64,000 nucleotides of DNA from Limnephilus marmoratus (Eukaryota; Arthropoda; Insecta; Trichoptera; Limnephilidae): NCBI GenBank assembly GCA_917880885.1, contig OU862917.1:28384104-28448103 (forward strand). The letters run 5' to 3'. Of the stretch, positions 34,056-45,289 are shown in pieces. The notes under the pieces were generated by a model, which saw only the letters and a program-made list of their open reading frames with translations, was not told the DNA's origin and ran no database searches. Every line of letters begins with the position of its first letter. Position 1 is the first letter of the stretch. The position numbers and the translations under genes were made by a program.

Positions 34056-34339
34056 CACTATATAAATCGGGGGACGGGGGGTGAGGGAAACCAGGGAGTG
34101 GAAGGGGAACCTAGGAGGGAGGAGGGGAACTCGGGTGGGGTGTTCGCAGGTTGGAGGAAGGGGGGAGTGGAGTGGGGAGAGGGAAGATGGAGGAGGCGGT
34201 GTGGGAACGCGAGAGGGGAAAGGGAATGCGGGAGAGGAAGGGAAGGCGAAAAGGGAACGGGACGAATGGGAAAGGACACGCAGGGAGACAACAATTTCTT
34301 AATTAAATGGCATAGCAACGCATGCCGGGTACCAGCTAG
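34056..34339 (+). mobile_element. Helitron 3' portion
   Basis: A purine-only G-rich tract of over 200 nt, then GGAGACAACAATTTCTT, the hairpin GGCAT...ATGCC and CTAG at 34336-34339 before a T. The 3' part is nearly identical to that at 5820-5869. Confidence 0.75.
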
Positions 34340-34513
34340 TATATAATATATCTGGCCAAGCGGTAGCGGGCAGCGAGCAGCGTGGTGTGGATTTGATTTA
34401 ACACATGGCGTTGGTTATAAAGTTATCGTTAGCCACAGCAACGTGTCACCGGGTCTGCTAGTAAATAAAAAATTTAATTAAATAAAATAATATTTATTTG
34501 AAAAAATAGTCTT

Positions 34514-34767
34514 TTCTTGCAAATATTATAAACGCGTTTGTATGGATTATTGTGTGTTTGTTACTCTTTCACGCAAAAACTACTGAATGGTTTTTTAAGA
34601 AACTTTAGAATAATATAGCTTATACAACAGAATAACATACAGGTTATATTTTTTAAAGCTAGAAGGGAACGCGGGAGGGAAACGGGGACGAACGGGAAAG
34701 ATGATTCAGGGAGAAACAATGTATTTCTTTGAATATGACATTGCAAAGCACGCCGGGAACCAACTAG
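34514..34767 (+). mobile_element. Short Helitron copy
   Basis: It starts near TCTTGCAAATATTATAAACG and has the GTTTGTTACTCTTTCACGCA segment typical of Helitron 5' parts, a shorter purine tract, CAGGGAGAAACAATG and CTAG at 34764-34767. Confidence 0.6.
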
Positions 34768-35476
34768 TATTATCATAATAGTGAATTGAATACAATATCA
34801 GAATTTATGAACAAAAACACTATTTAAATCCCACAGCACAATCACAAAGCAAACTTCTAAAAACCGAGAAAATCACGCGCACGGTGCATGCGCCAGTAAA
34901 TCAAAATACAATGTTGCCATTTCTTTCGGAGCACAGTTAAACACATTTTTATTAGGAATAATTCGAAATAGAAAATATACAGTCTTTATTTAATGTGCAA
35001 CTAAAACACCGTTTAACCATTAAGAAGCGTTTTTTTTATAAGTAAGGCTGTTGATTATTGAGTTGAGATTAGTTGAGTTTTGCAACATGCAACAGTGCAT
35101 TTAATTAGATTAAGTGACGAAAAATTATTGCTGATAGCGAAAGGTTCAACACGGAGAACTTTGATATTGAATATCATTAGAGCTCTTTTCCACATTGAGG
35201 AGTGCCATGAAATTTCACAGTAAATGCCTGTTGGGATATATGGATGTATAAACAGTATATAGGTATTATTAAAATTATACGTTGAAGATAACAACATTTT
35301 ATCGAATTTTTTTGTTATCTACCGTTTTTTGAATCTCAGATTATTTAGGAAAGTAAAAATTCTAACAAATTATTACAGGATGGATAGAATACTGCCGATA
35401 TTATTTAATATTCGCATGAAGGTGGATCCTACCACAAACCGGAATTAAAATATAGCAAAACTGAAATAAATTACAA
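34768..35476. other. Nothing recognised
   Basis: AT-rich sequence up to the LINE 5' end. Confidence 0.4.
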
Positions 35477-36040
35477 TTTGGTAGGCGGGTATGGGTACCG
35501 CCGCCCTGGGAACCATTTATTGGATGACCAACACCTCTGCCACAGGTCACCCCAAGTGGTTCGCTACGTTTGGTGACTTAGCAGTGGTGCCCGGGTTCTT
35601 GGGGTAATGTTTGTCTAGGCCTTGATGGCGGGTGCGTCGGCCCACCTTCTGCGTGGCGGGCCGGATCGGGAGATGCTGGTTGAGGGAGACCCTTTACAAC
35701 CGGTTACCGCTGTCCGGGTCGCTCGGTAGTACAGGGGCCCGACCCTCAGGCTCACGACTGAGGGTGGGCTGCCCCATCAACGAGTGTAAAAACCCCGCCG
35801 CTGCTGTTGTGCCGGTTCGTGACCGGAGGGGACCCAGCAGTAGCGTTTGGGGCGCATTGGGCGACCTCTCCAGCCGGACTCTCCCTGCCCATCGCCTTGC
35901 ACCGCAGTGGGTGGGTTGGATACATACGTCCGTCACTCCTGGAAACTCTGAATCCCAGCATCCTACCCACCCCTTTACCTTTTCCCTCCCTGACCTTCCT
36001 TCCCCTCATATCACACTTAAATAACCCTACAAATAAAATC

Positions 36041-38986
36041 ATGAATATACAACCATCAACAAATAACGTCATTACAGCGGCGAGGAGTAGGCGTCCCCGG
36101 TGCGGGCCAAAACTGTTGGTGAATTACACCAACATTCGCGGCCTGCACACCAATTTAAATTCTGTCCACCACCACCTTTTTTCCCAACGCCCAAACCTAC
36201 TTTTCCTGTCTGAAACCCAGATAGCTGAGCCTGTAGACACCTCCTATCTGAACTGCCCGGGCTTCACCCTCGCAGGCAAGTTCAGACCTAAAGGAGGTGT
36301 CTGTCTCTATAGTCGAGCTGACGTCAACTGTGTGCGACTGTTGAATCTGGAAAACTCCAGATTCGACGTAATGTGGGTACGCGTCAATCTTGCCAGTACG
36401 GTAAGATTCTACGCGTGTTTATACCGCTCACCGAACCTTAGCGAATCAGACACGTCCGAGCTCTTCAAACACTTAAGCGATACTATTGATGACCTCTTGC
36501 CCCGCTACCCTACGTCAGAGTTTGTGGTCCTGGGGGACTTCAATGTTCATAACGAACCTTGGTTGAAGTTCTCAGGATCAACAGACTCGGCTGGACGCCA
36601 AGCGGAATCCTTTGCCCTTTGCTACGGATTGGAACAAATGGTTCAGGAGCCTACAAGGGTTCCTGATGTCCAGACTCACCGTTCCAATCTGTTAGATCTA
36701 TTTTTAACTACTGTGCCACACGGTTACAGGATTGAAGTCACAGCGCCTTTAGGATCGTCCGACCACTGCCTGGTGACGACATCAATCCCTGTAAACTTCA
36801 GACCACCAAACGAGAGGCTGAAGAGAAAAATGTGGCACTATAGGTCAGCAGATTGGTTCGGTCTGCGGGCACATTTTAATGCTTTTCCGTGGTCAGCTGT
36901 CTGTTTTCGGACTTCGGATCCCTCAAGATGTGCCCAGGAAATTGGTGAAGTCATCACATCCGCGATGGATGGCTTCATCCATTCTACTGTTAAGGAAACT
37001 GGTGTGGGCTCAAAGCCGTGGTTCAGTCGACAATGCGCTGAAGCAGTGCGACGAAAAAACGCGGCTTACCGAGCCTACAACACATCTAGAACATCCGAAG
37101 ACAGAACAGCTTACAACAAAATGGCAAAGGAAACCAAGAGAATCATAAATAGGTCGAAATTGGAGCACGACCTGCAGATCAGCAGAAAGCTGGCTGCATG
37201 CCCGCATGGCAGCAGGCAATTCTGGTCGCTTGCGAGCTCAATAGGTCGCAATTTCTGCAAATCCAGTTTGCCACCTCTCACCAGACCTGACGGCTCACTA
37301 GCAAACACCGCCACCGAAAAGGCAAACTTATTAGGTAAAATGTTTGCGGATAACTCAACCCTCGATGACCAAGGTGCTGTCCCGACGTCGGTTCCTCACT
37401 GCGGTTTTCGTATGAAAAAGCTGAGGATTCGGCATCGGGAAGTACTCCATGTTTTACGAGGGCTTGATGTTAATAAAGCTAGTGGGCCTGACGGAATACC
37501 TGCCCTGGTACTGCAGAGGTGCGCTGCAGAAATAGCTCCAATTTTGACGAAGCTTTTTAAATTGTCCCTGAAGACTGGCTCTGTGCCCTCTGGTTGGAAA
37601 AAAGCGGTTATCCATCCTATTCCAAAGAAGGGTGACCGCTCCAACCCGGCCAACTACCGCCCCATAGCGATCACATCAGTTCTGTCTAAGGTGATGGAAC
37701 GTGTGATCAACGACAAACTGCTCACATACCTCGAGAAGAACAAAATTATTAACGACCGTCAATACGGATTCCGGCGGAACCGCTCGTGCGGTGATCTTCT
37801 CGCGTATGTGACGCATGTTTGGGGGCGATGCCTGGAACGTTTCGGTGAGACCCAAACGGTTGCACTGGACATCTCCAAGGCCTTTGACCGGGTTTGGCAC
37901 CGAGGACTTGTCAACAAACTGCATTCTTACGGACTTTCCGCATCCTTGTGTATGTGGATTGCCGACTTCTTGAGGGAGAGGTCGATTCAGACGGTAGTCG
38001 ATGGTTTCACTTCTTCCTCACACTCGATAAATGCTGGCGTCCCGCAGGGATCGGTTCTGTCTCCGACTTTGTTTTTGTTGCACATCAACGACCTTTTGTC
38101 ATGTGCACCAATTCACTGTTACGCGGATGACAGTACAGTTCATGATAGCTTTTTGTTTGACAAGCCCCCAAAGGGCTCACAAACTCCAACAGCTCGTAGG
38201 GCTTTGAAGCAAAGAATGGACGGTTACCTCGAGAGTGTTTTCTCTTGGGGTAAAAATAATCTCGTTGAATTTAATGTTTCAAAGACCCAATCTTGTCTGA
38301 TTACGTCTAAAAGGGATCGAAATGAAAATCTAGTCTCTTTCAACGGAAGCAATCTTCCGAACAGGCCCTCCATTGATATGCTTGGTGTAACCCTAAGTGA
38401 CCAGCTCAGGTATGGGGGCTCCATCGAAGCCAGAGTAAAGTTAGCCTCCCAAAAACTGGGCGTACTGTACAGGGCCCGCAGATACTTTAATAGTACACAA
38501 CTGCTAACCTTGTACAAATCACAAGTACGCCCCACGGTTGAATTTGGCAGCCATCTCTGGTCTGGAGCTCCAAAATACCTGAAAAATACCCTCGACTCTG
38601 TGCAGAAACGGGCGGTCCGCTTGATAGATTCTCCCATCTTAACAGACGGATTGCAATCTTTAGAGCACAGGCGTCGGGTGGGAATGCTATCCTTGTTCTA
38701 CCGGTATTACAATGGAAGATGCTCTGAAGAACTAACATCATTGATCCCTTCGGCACCGGTGCATAGTCGGGAAACACGCCAAACGCGTGCCCAACATTTG
38801 TACACGGTTGACATTTGTCACATGAGAACGGGTCGTTTCTTCGACTCGTTCTTGTGTTCAACAGCTCGGCTGTGGAATGATTTGCCGGCCTCTGTGTTTC
38901 CTCCTTCCTACAACATGGGTCTCTTCAAGACCAATGTTCATTCCTTCCTCTCCTCAAAAAGACCCTCCACACAGCATCCCAGATGA
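36041..38986 (+). CDS. Endonuclease-reverse transcriptase
   Basis: 981 residues from the ATG beginning MNIQPSTNNV; the frame is open upstream to 35807, but that part is 5' UTR shared with non-coding copies. Residues about 25-250 form an APE-type endonuclease: NYTNIRGL, LSETQ (catalytic Glu), ACLYRSPN, VVLGDFNVHN (Asp166) and LGSSDHCLV (Asp241-His242). Residues about 500-740 form the RT: NYRPIAITSVLSKVMERV, ALDISKAFDRVWH, AGVPQGSVLSPTLF and YADD at 694-697. A C-terminal domain ends with a TARLWNDLPASVFPPSYN block common to insect LINEs. All catalytic motifs are intact. No RNase H or gag-type zinc knuckles. It belongs to the Jockey/I-like group; a single-ORF Vingi-type lineage is possible but clade assignment needs a tree. 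Confidence 0.93.
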   Translation: MNIQPSTNNVITAARSRRPRCGPKLLVNYTNIRGLHTNLNSVHHHLFSQRPNLLFLSETQIAEPVDTSYLNCPGFTLAGKFRPKGGVCLYSRADVNCVRLLNLENSRFDVMWVRVNLASTVRFYACLYRSPNLSESDTSELFKHLSDTIDDLLPRYPTSEFVVLGDFNVHNEPWLKFSGSTDSAGRQAESFALCYGLEQMVQEPTRVPDVQTHRSNLLDLFLTTVPHGYRIEVTAPLGSSDHCLVTTSIPVNFRPPNERLKRKMWHYRSADWFGLRAHFNAFPWSAVCFRTSDPSRCAQEIGEVITSAMDGFIHSTVKETGVGSKPWFSRQCAEAVRRKNAAYRAYNTSRTSEDRTAYNKMAKETKRIINRSKLEHDLQISRKLAACPHGSRQFWSLASSIGRNFCKSSLPPLTRPDGSLANTATEKANLLGKMFADNSTLDDQGAVPTSVPHCGFRMKKLRIRHREVLHVLRGLDVNKASGPDGIPALVLQRCAAEIAPILTKLFKLSLKTGSVPSGWKKAVIHPIPKKGDRSNPANYRPIAITSVLSKVMERVINDKLLTYLEKNKIINDRQYGFRRNRSCGDLLAYVTHVWGRCLERFGETQTVALDISKAFDRVWHRGLVNKLHSYGLSASLCMWIADFLRERSIQTVVDGFTSSSHSINAGVPQGSVLSPTLFLLHINDLLSCAPIHCYADDSTVHDSFLFDKPPKGSQTPTARRALKQRMDGYLESVFSWGKNNLVEFNVSKTQSCLITSKRDRNENLVSFNGSNLPNRPSIDMLGVTLSDQLRYGGSIEARVKLASQKLGVLYRARRYFNSTQLLTLYKSQVRPTVEFGSHLWSGAPKYLKNTLDSVQKRAVRLIDSPILTDGLQSLEHRRRVGMLSLFYRYYNGRCSEELTSLIPSAPVHSRETRQTRAQHLYTVDICHMRTGRFFDSFLCSTARLWNDLPASVFPPSYNMGLFKTNVHSFLSSKRPSTQHPR

Positions 38987-39031
38987 CATAGGCCCTGAGG
39001 GAAATTATTTTCCTCAGGGCCTCCTGTGTGG
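38968..39031 (+). other. LINE 3' RNA hairpin
   Basis: Perfect inner 10-bp stem GGCCCTGAGG / CCTCAGGGCC with an 11-nt loop, enclosed by CCACACAG / CTGTGTGG. The copy at 22.86 kb changes the second base pair on both sides (G-C to A-T), so pairing is kept. Probably recognised by the RT to start cDNA synthesis, as in other LINEs with tail hairpins. Confidence 0.7.
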
Positions 39032-39198
39032 AGTTAATGTAAAAAAAAAAAAAAAAAAAAAATGATACATAAAATATGCATTGTGTATAATTAAGAACGT
39101 AGGTATTTAAGTACCTAATTACAAATCTTATGATTTCAGAAGAAAATTCGATTTTAATTTATTAAATAAGAGAAACGATAAAAACACGTATAAATTTG

Positions 39199-39400
39199 TT
39201 GTAGATCACTTTTATTTTATAAACACTCTATCGGTTTCAGAAGTACCCTCCCTTCGTCAGGAGAATATTATAACGAAAGTTATAATATTCTCCTGACGAA
39301 GTATAATATTACTTAACTTTATAATATTCTCCTGACGAAGGAAGGGTGCTTCTGAAACCGGTAGAGTGTTTATAAAATAAAAGTGGTCTACAACAAATAT
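39199..39400. repeat. Palindrome carrying two hammerhead-like motifs
   Basis: Arms of about 78 bp (39199-39276 and 39323-39400) are nearly perfect inverted copies. Each starts at GTTGTAGA(T/C)CACTTTTATT, and a partial third copy lies between. Plus core 39329-39366: CTC, CTGACGA, stem GAAG/CTTC, GAAA, CCGG, TA, GAG. Minus core 39226-39263: the same with CCGA. Stem I pairs CTC with GAG. Confidence 0.65.
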
Positions 39401-39597
39401 ACATGTGTTTTTATTGTAAATTATGGCGAACCACAAAGTTAATGCTTTTTACAAATATGTTAATAAGAGAAATTTAGAAACATATTTTTCTGGACGTGAG
39501 GTCTCCTGTTCACAGATCTAGTACTAGTTGTTTATTTCAAATGCAATGTAGGTAGGCAGTGTGATCGTTTCCTATAAATAATCGTATTCTTATCTTA

Positions 39598-40011
39598 GTC
39601 CTCCGTAGTCCAGTGGGTAAGACTCTTGACTCACAATCCGGAGGTCGCAGGTTCGAACCCGGCATGCGCAAATAAATTTTATTTGATTATTTTGTGTTAT
39701 TTCACAATTAATTAATTAAAAATAATATATAGTATATTTGCGGCATGTTCCAGAGTGGAAGATACTATCAGTATCGCCCTGGTGTAAGACCACCATTCAG
39801 AATTGAAACGTTGCTTGAAAATGGCTTTAGCCGTGTTTGGTGACTAGATCTGAATAGCCAGGTACTTCCCAACCTTCCTCTTCCCCACCTCATTCCCCTC
39901 CCCACTACCTTCAGCCTCACAACATACCACAATTGGGGAAGCCATAGTCTCAATGGCTCCAGACGGGAGCAGTTGAGATTCTTGTGCGGTATACACACTA
40001 AAAAAAAAAAA
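39598..40011 (+). mobile_element. tRNA-derived SINE, copy 2
   Basis: Head with A box TAGTCCAGTGGG and B box GGTTCGAACCC. The body runs through GCATGTTCCAGAGTGGAAG and CCACCATTCAGAATTGAAAC to CTTGTGCGGTATAC and a 12-A tail. Plausibly full length; no coding capacity. Confidence 0.88.
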
Positions 40012-41689
40012 TCAGCATGACTATCATCACGTACTCTAACTAATGATTCGTAAATATTTAAAATAAACAATTAATAAATTAATAAAACATAAAAAAAATG
40101 TTGTAATGAAAAATAAAATGTTAAAAATATAACGTCCCTGGAAGATATGAAAGAAAGTCACCACCAATCATAATATGCTAGTGTCAGAACACATCAAGCT
40201 TTGATATTATAGAAAGATTTATGAGAAGATGTATGCTAAGGAATGTAGCAATTTTAATGAGTTCCATAATAGAAAAAAAGCATGCATTCCGTCCTTCATG
40301 TCTTTCATTGTGTAGCAACGACTCGAAAGAGTTTGAAGTTAATATACTTGTTAAATAGTTAATTGCAAAATTTTATCTCACTCGTGTAAATGTTCATTAA
40401 GGAATTTGAAATTTGTTAGATGAGACTTGTTGGATTAAAATATTCAAGTGACATTTTTTTCAATTAGGTCAACACTTTCAATATTGGAAAAAACTTATTA
40501 TTTCACTTCTTTCAAGTAGTATTTGGAAAGCTGTACGATGAAGCGAATTCACCCTCCTGTTTTACGAGTCACAATGATGACAAGCTAGCAGCTAGACAAA
40601 AGGAATTTCTAAGCCTTTTCTATGCCTTATCCTTACTATTATCTAATAGACAATAGTAAAGATATATGGATTATAACTCCATTGTCTACGAGGTCATGAT
40701 TTTGACCTGCAGCAAATGCATTGAAAGTTCTCCAGAATTTTGTGCTAAACTGAATAGATCATCTTTTCAGACACTCCCAAGCATAGCACACGGCGTCTAC
40801 GGGTCAATTTTTTTGGTCTACGTATCTATTATCCAGTTGATTGGTCAGATATGGAGATTTGAGAGCAAAATCGAAATTTCAGTAGAGTATGTTGAAAATG
40901 TAAAAATGAACCCTCAGATGACAGATCAAATAAAATCTTTTTTCTCGGATTGCTTGCGATTTTTTGGAGCTCATTTTGAATATTTTCCGCCCACATTAAA
41001 AAAATCATACCTCCGAATTTTAAAATGGAGAAATACTAATCGATTATTTAGTTCTATTTAGCCAATAAATTCTTCTATCTTTTGTAGAATATCACATATT
41101 CGTAGGATTTATAAAAAATATATAAAATCGTGAACTTCTACTTAATTAGGTACTTACAAATAAGGGAAAATTGTCCAAAATTGGCAGTAAAGCAATCCGA
41201 GATATTTTAAATAGTGCCATATTGTGCCAAAAGCGCTCCAGTCGATAAGTCAATTTATAACGTGTCTTATAAGTAAAACACGGACACAAGTGTGATAATA
41301 TATGATTTAAGCTTATATTTCGTCCAAAAATTATGATTTTTCCACAAATGCTGCTTTTTGCAGATTTTTTAAATGATTCCTATAAAGACCATAGTTTTTA
41401 GCAAGAATCCAAATTTTCAGTATGATCGGTGGCACAGGACCTGAGAAAACAGCTTTTAAAGTTCCATCCCAAACCTTACACGACATCCATAAAAATTACG
41501 ATTTTTTCAGAAATGTAACATTTTGCAGATTTTTGGATTGATTCCTTTAAAAACCGTTTATAGTAAGAATAGTTTTTCGAGACGTTTAATCGAAACATTC
41601 TTTAAGGTTAATGTTTGAAAATCAGCTTAATTAACTAACCTGGTTGACGTTTCAAACGAATGAAATGTGTAGCCACCGCTGACATTTCA
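40012..41689. other. Nothing secure; one unexplained open frame
   Basis: A 131-codon plus-strand frame at 40666-41061 (FFGAHFEYFPPTLKKSYLRI near its end) has no recognised domain or splice borders and could be chance or an old repeat. The rest is AT-rich. Confidence 0.3.
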
Positions 41690-41890
41690 CTGTAGAGCAG
41701 TGATTCCCAAAGTGGTCCAGGTGGACCCCCAGGGGTCCATGGGAGACTCGACGGGGGTCTACGTTGGCGTGATAATAAAATGGGGGTCCACAAGTTGCAT
41801 TTGGGGGTCCACGAAAATTTATCTGGTTTCGATAGTAAAGAACAAAAATGTTGGCTTGGCTTTACCTATCAATGTAGGCAGATAATATAC

Positions 41891-42192
41891 TACTCAAAAA
41901 AATTAAGGGAGCAAAAAAAATCAAAATTTTTCGGTGATTTTTGACAGGCTCTATTTTGGTGAAAAATTGTCAGAGACTTAAAAAAAAGCTTTTTGAAGCT
42001 TTAAGATTATAATTTTCATATTTTAAGCAAATTATTTTAGGAGCTACGGTTCTCATGCAATCCTAATTTTTGCTATTTTTTTGGTATACGGGCTTGAAAT
42101 TTTTTTTTAGTTAGGCCGGCTTTTGAATCAGATAGCCTTAATATTTAGCAATAATTTCCTTTTTTTTAAACCTCCCTTAATTTTTTTTTGTA
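41891..42192. mobile_element. Nested mariner-like MITE
   Basis: Terminal inverted repeats TACTCAAAAAAATTAAGGGA at left and, reversed, TACAAAAAAAAATTAAGGGA at right; both ends begin TA. About 300 bp, no coding capacity. Confidence 0.55.
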
Positions 42193-42850
42193 TATTTAGA
42201 AGGTCAGCGACTGAGACTTGTAAAAACTTGCTTATTCGATATTTAATTCGATTAAGGTAGGAAATACAGGACTTGGTTTTTTTAATGATTTTCATGATTT
42301 TTTTTGAATGGAAGAAATGTGCATAATTTATTGAAACTTTGAGGTCATTTTATATATCGTCAATTTATATAATAATATTGTGAATTTTTCGAAGCACTTC
42401 CTCGGAAAATATGAAAATTATCAGCTGCTATACATCGAACGTCATCATCAGACGTAGCTTTTGTGTGCATTTTGGTGGCCACAGTTTTCATCTCAAATCT
42501 ATAGGATTTTGAATTTAATTGTGTCTCTTCTATGTATACCTAACTTTTCCCAAAAAAAGGAAATTAAATTTTTTACCCGTGTGTTATCAGGAAACCTTGA
42601 TTTTTTGCCATTTTTTTGCAATTAAAAAATACTTTTGACAATGTTATTGCTACAAATTTCGGTTCACATAGAGAGTAATTATATAAATAAGGTATCTGCA
42701 CATTTTCAAAATGTTTGGTTAAAAACTTTCTGAGTTTGAGTGCACACAAATTCCAAAAAGTCGTTAAAAATGCGTTTCAAGTTTACCACGCGGTTCGGTT
42801 ATCACAAACACCCTCGTAATACCGGAACGAATTGAAATTTTTATTTAAGG

Positions 42851-43071
42851 ACGGGTTGTTTCAAAAAATTTCAAGAGTTCATCAAATATTTGAAGTTAAT
42901 TTTCACATTCTGTGTAAGTTCTACCTATTCAAGTTCTGTTATTACATTATTATAGCCAGTTGCTGCATGAAACCGGAATAATCACAGAACTTGAATAGAA
43001 CTTACACAGAACGCGAAATATAACTTTAAATATTTGATGAATTCGTAATTTTTTTTTAAACAACCCATCCT
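42851..43071. mobile_element. Hairpin MITE (best copy)
   Basis: Two arms of about 95 bp (GGACGGGTTGTTTCAAAAAA..., CATCAAATATTTGAAGTTA, TTCTGTGTAAGTTCTA, TTCAAGTTCTGTTAT) fold onto each other around a roughly 30-nt centre. Related copies at 8725, 19530 and 55880. Confidence 0.7.
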
Positions 43072-43395
43072 AAAACTTTGGGAACATATTCTTTAATAGT
43101 TATGCTAACTATTAATGAAATAAAAAAAATAAAAACTTTTTTGAGTCATCTACCTACATTTTTTTTAATTAATAGAACACAAGAAAATATACTATTATTC
43201 TTTTTATTTATACCTCTCCGAATTTAGGTTTGGAACTTAGCCGCGATGCAAATTTCCATCGTTAGATCTAATCTTCACATTTTTTATGAGTTTTGGGAAT
43301 ATAGTAGAAATTGAGCAGCAGGGGGTCCACCGAAATCAGTAAAATTTTGAAAGGGGTCTACGAGAAAAATAAGTTTGGGAACCTCTGCTGTAGAG

Positions 43396-44087
43396 TGTAG
43401 ACATATGTAAGCAAATTTAGAAAACAATTTAATTTGGCAAAATTTCATACTTGGTGTTAAAAAAACATTATAACACGAAATGTTCATGGGCTTTTTATGT
43501 GACAATCGGACATTTAGCACCACCACATTTCGACTGGTATAAAATAAAGTAAGGAAAGTAAAATGCATAATTTACATTAAGAAAATGTAAAATATCATAT
43601 ATAAATTTGATTTCCACCGTCCAACCTGTTGAATTTATTTAGCCACGTCGAGACCACCAGAATTAATCATGAGCCGCATGCTTCCCAAGGTTGAATACTC
43701 CTGGTTTTTGGTAGACAGTAGAACCACGTTTTAGCATAATACCTACTTGTACATAATATTTTAATAATAATTGGTTCATAATATGTTACGCTATGTTGTA
43801 ATAATGCTTGTATAAGATTTCAAAGCCGATCCAAAGGGAATGCGTTAATTATGAAAATTGATATTAGGGGAATGGCACGGTACATTCACCTAAAACATGG
43901 ATAACAAATTCCTTGAATCAAGACACTTAATAATAATATTTAATATATAATTAAAGCAAGAGATAAAACCATTATTATCTTGACGAGGGGTTTAAGGAAA
44001 GTGTCCAAAACATTTGTACCTTTACCACACATTCACGTGTCACGTGCTCGTTTTACGTGATACCAACGATTTTGCTAATTACCTATA
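43396..44087. other. Nothing recognised
   Basis: AT-rich. Confidence 0.4.
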
Positions 44088-44571
44088 TCTAATATATAAA
44101 ATTCTCGTGTCACGGTGTTTGTTACCATACTCCTCCGAAACGGCTGGACCAATTTTGATGAAATTTTGTGTGCTTATCTGGTAGGTCTGAGAATCGACCA
44201 ACATTTATTTTTCATACCCCTAAAAGTAAAAGGTGTTCCACTCCGAAGAAAATTATTTTCCCCATACATTTTGTATGGAACGAATTCTCCTATTTTGAAA
44301 GAACTGCAGCAATATTGTAAGGGGTATAATATTGAACTGTGAACCGGGTGAGGGGGGAGGAGGAGGGGGGGAGGGGGGAGGGGGGAGGGGGAAAGGAACT
44401 CAGGAAGGGGGGTTAGCGGGACGGGGGAAGGGGAGAAGTGGAGTGGGGAGAGGGAGAGGGAACGCGAGAGGGGAAAGGATACGCAGGGAGAAACAATTTA
44501 GATCAATTCAGCTAATAAGTTGACAACAGTTTTTGATTCTGAGGCGGTACGAAGTTCGCCGGATCAGCTAG
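44088..44571 (+). mobile_element. Complete non-autonomous Helitron
   Basis: It begins TCTAATATATAAAATTCTCG after an A, a start widely seen in insect Helitrons. It continues with TGTTTGTTACCATACTCCTC and CGAAACGGCTGGACCAATTT, has a G-rich purine tract from 44346, and ends ACGAAGTTCGCCGG, ATCAGCTAG before a T. 484 bp, no target duplication, A/T insertion site as expected. Confidence 0.85.
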
Positions 44572-44949
44572 TATACATATAAAAATTAAAGTAATATGCT
44601 TGCTGTGTGTATACAGTAAACATATATGTGAGTCCATGTATTGCTACGAACTATCTAAAAAGTTTTTTAATCATTCTCTACCTCCTGAAATTAGAAACAC
44701 GCGATCCAAAAATGCATTTAAAAGTAAAATCATTGATCACCTCAAATAAACATTACCATCACGAGTATTTAATAACATACTTACCTTTATACCTACTGTG
44801 TGTATATATATGTAACCATGTAGCTACTGTAATCTTCTATATATATGTAACATACTTGAATTGTATATTTAAAGAAAAAAAAGATTTTATATCAACCTGT
44901 CACTTTCATAATATTTTTCAAAATATTACTTAAACAAAATCATAGATAA
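44572..44949. other. Nothing recognised
   Basis: AT-rich; may be the 3' UTR of the retroposon whose end is at 45064, but no coding part is visible. Confidence 0.35.
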
Positions 44950-45064
44950 CCACTCTGTAAATTGCCATCTCAACACAGGCGTTTCACACCTAGTGAGATG
45001 GGCAATACGTCACTATTATAATTAATGTAATATGAAAATAATGAAATAAATAAATAAATAAATA
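44950..45064 (+). mobile_element. Retroposon 3' end with hairpin and AAAT tail
   Basis: ATTGCCATCTCA pairs with TGAGATGGGCAAT (one bulge) around ACACAGGC...ACACCTAG; an (AAAT)n tail follows at about 45040-45064. Typical of insect non-LTR 3' ends. Confidence 0.6.
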
Positions 45065-45289
45065 AAATTGCAAAAACTGTTCGAAACTGCCAAAAATGTC
45101 ACTATTTGAATGCAAAAGAATGATTTTTCAATCAAAATTAAATTTTTGAAACTCTTCAATAATGAATTTATTTTCTACTCCATATATGGTATCTACTAAC
45201 CAAAACCGAATACTTTGAATCTAATCAAAAATTATATATGTTTTAAATATGTTAGGTACCAAATTTGATTGAATATACAAAAATGAATG

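Larger units (their letters stand above)
35477..39061 (+). mobile_element. Full-length non-LTR retrotransposon
   Basis: The 5' end TTTGGTAGGCGGGTATGGG also starts the copies at 809 and 63029, so it is a natural terminus. A 563-nt 5' UTR leads to one ORF (36041-38986). The 3' UTR is short, with a structured hairpin (38968-39031), and ends in a 20-nt A run. No ORF1/gag-like frame is present. No clear target duplication was found. Intact ORF and tail suggest it is young. Confidence 0.85.
41698..43387. mobile_element. Non-autonomous hAT element
   Basis: Starts CAGTGATTCCC and ends GGGAACCTCTG (reverse CAGAGGTTCCC), hAT-type terminal repeats. It is flanked by the exact 8-bp duplication CTGTAGAG at 41690-41697 and 43388-43395. 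GGGGTCCAC-type motifs recur at both ends. 1690 bp with no transposase frame; contains two nested elements. Confidence 0.85.

Noticed and set aside
33805..34065. Arg-rich 86-codon frame
   Set aside because: GC-rich candidate LTR sequence; no codon or domain evidence.
40666..41061. 131-codon plus-strand gene
   Set aside because: No domain, no splice borders and AT-driven composition; kept only as a note.
44607..44933. 108-codon frame
   Set aside because: AT-rich and without homology; more likely UTR of the retroposon ending at 45064.
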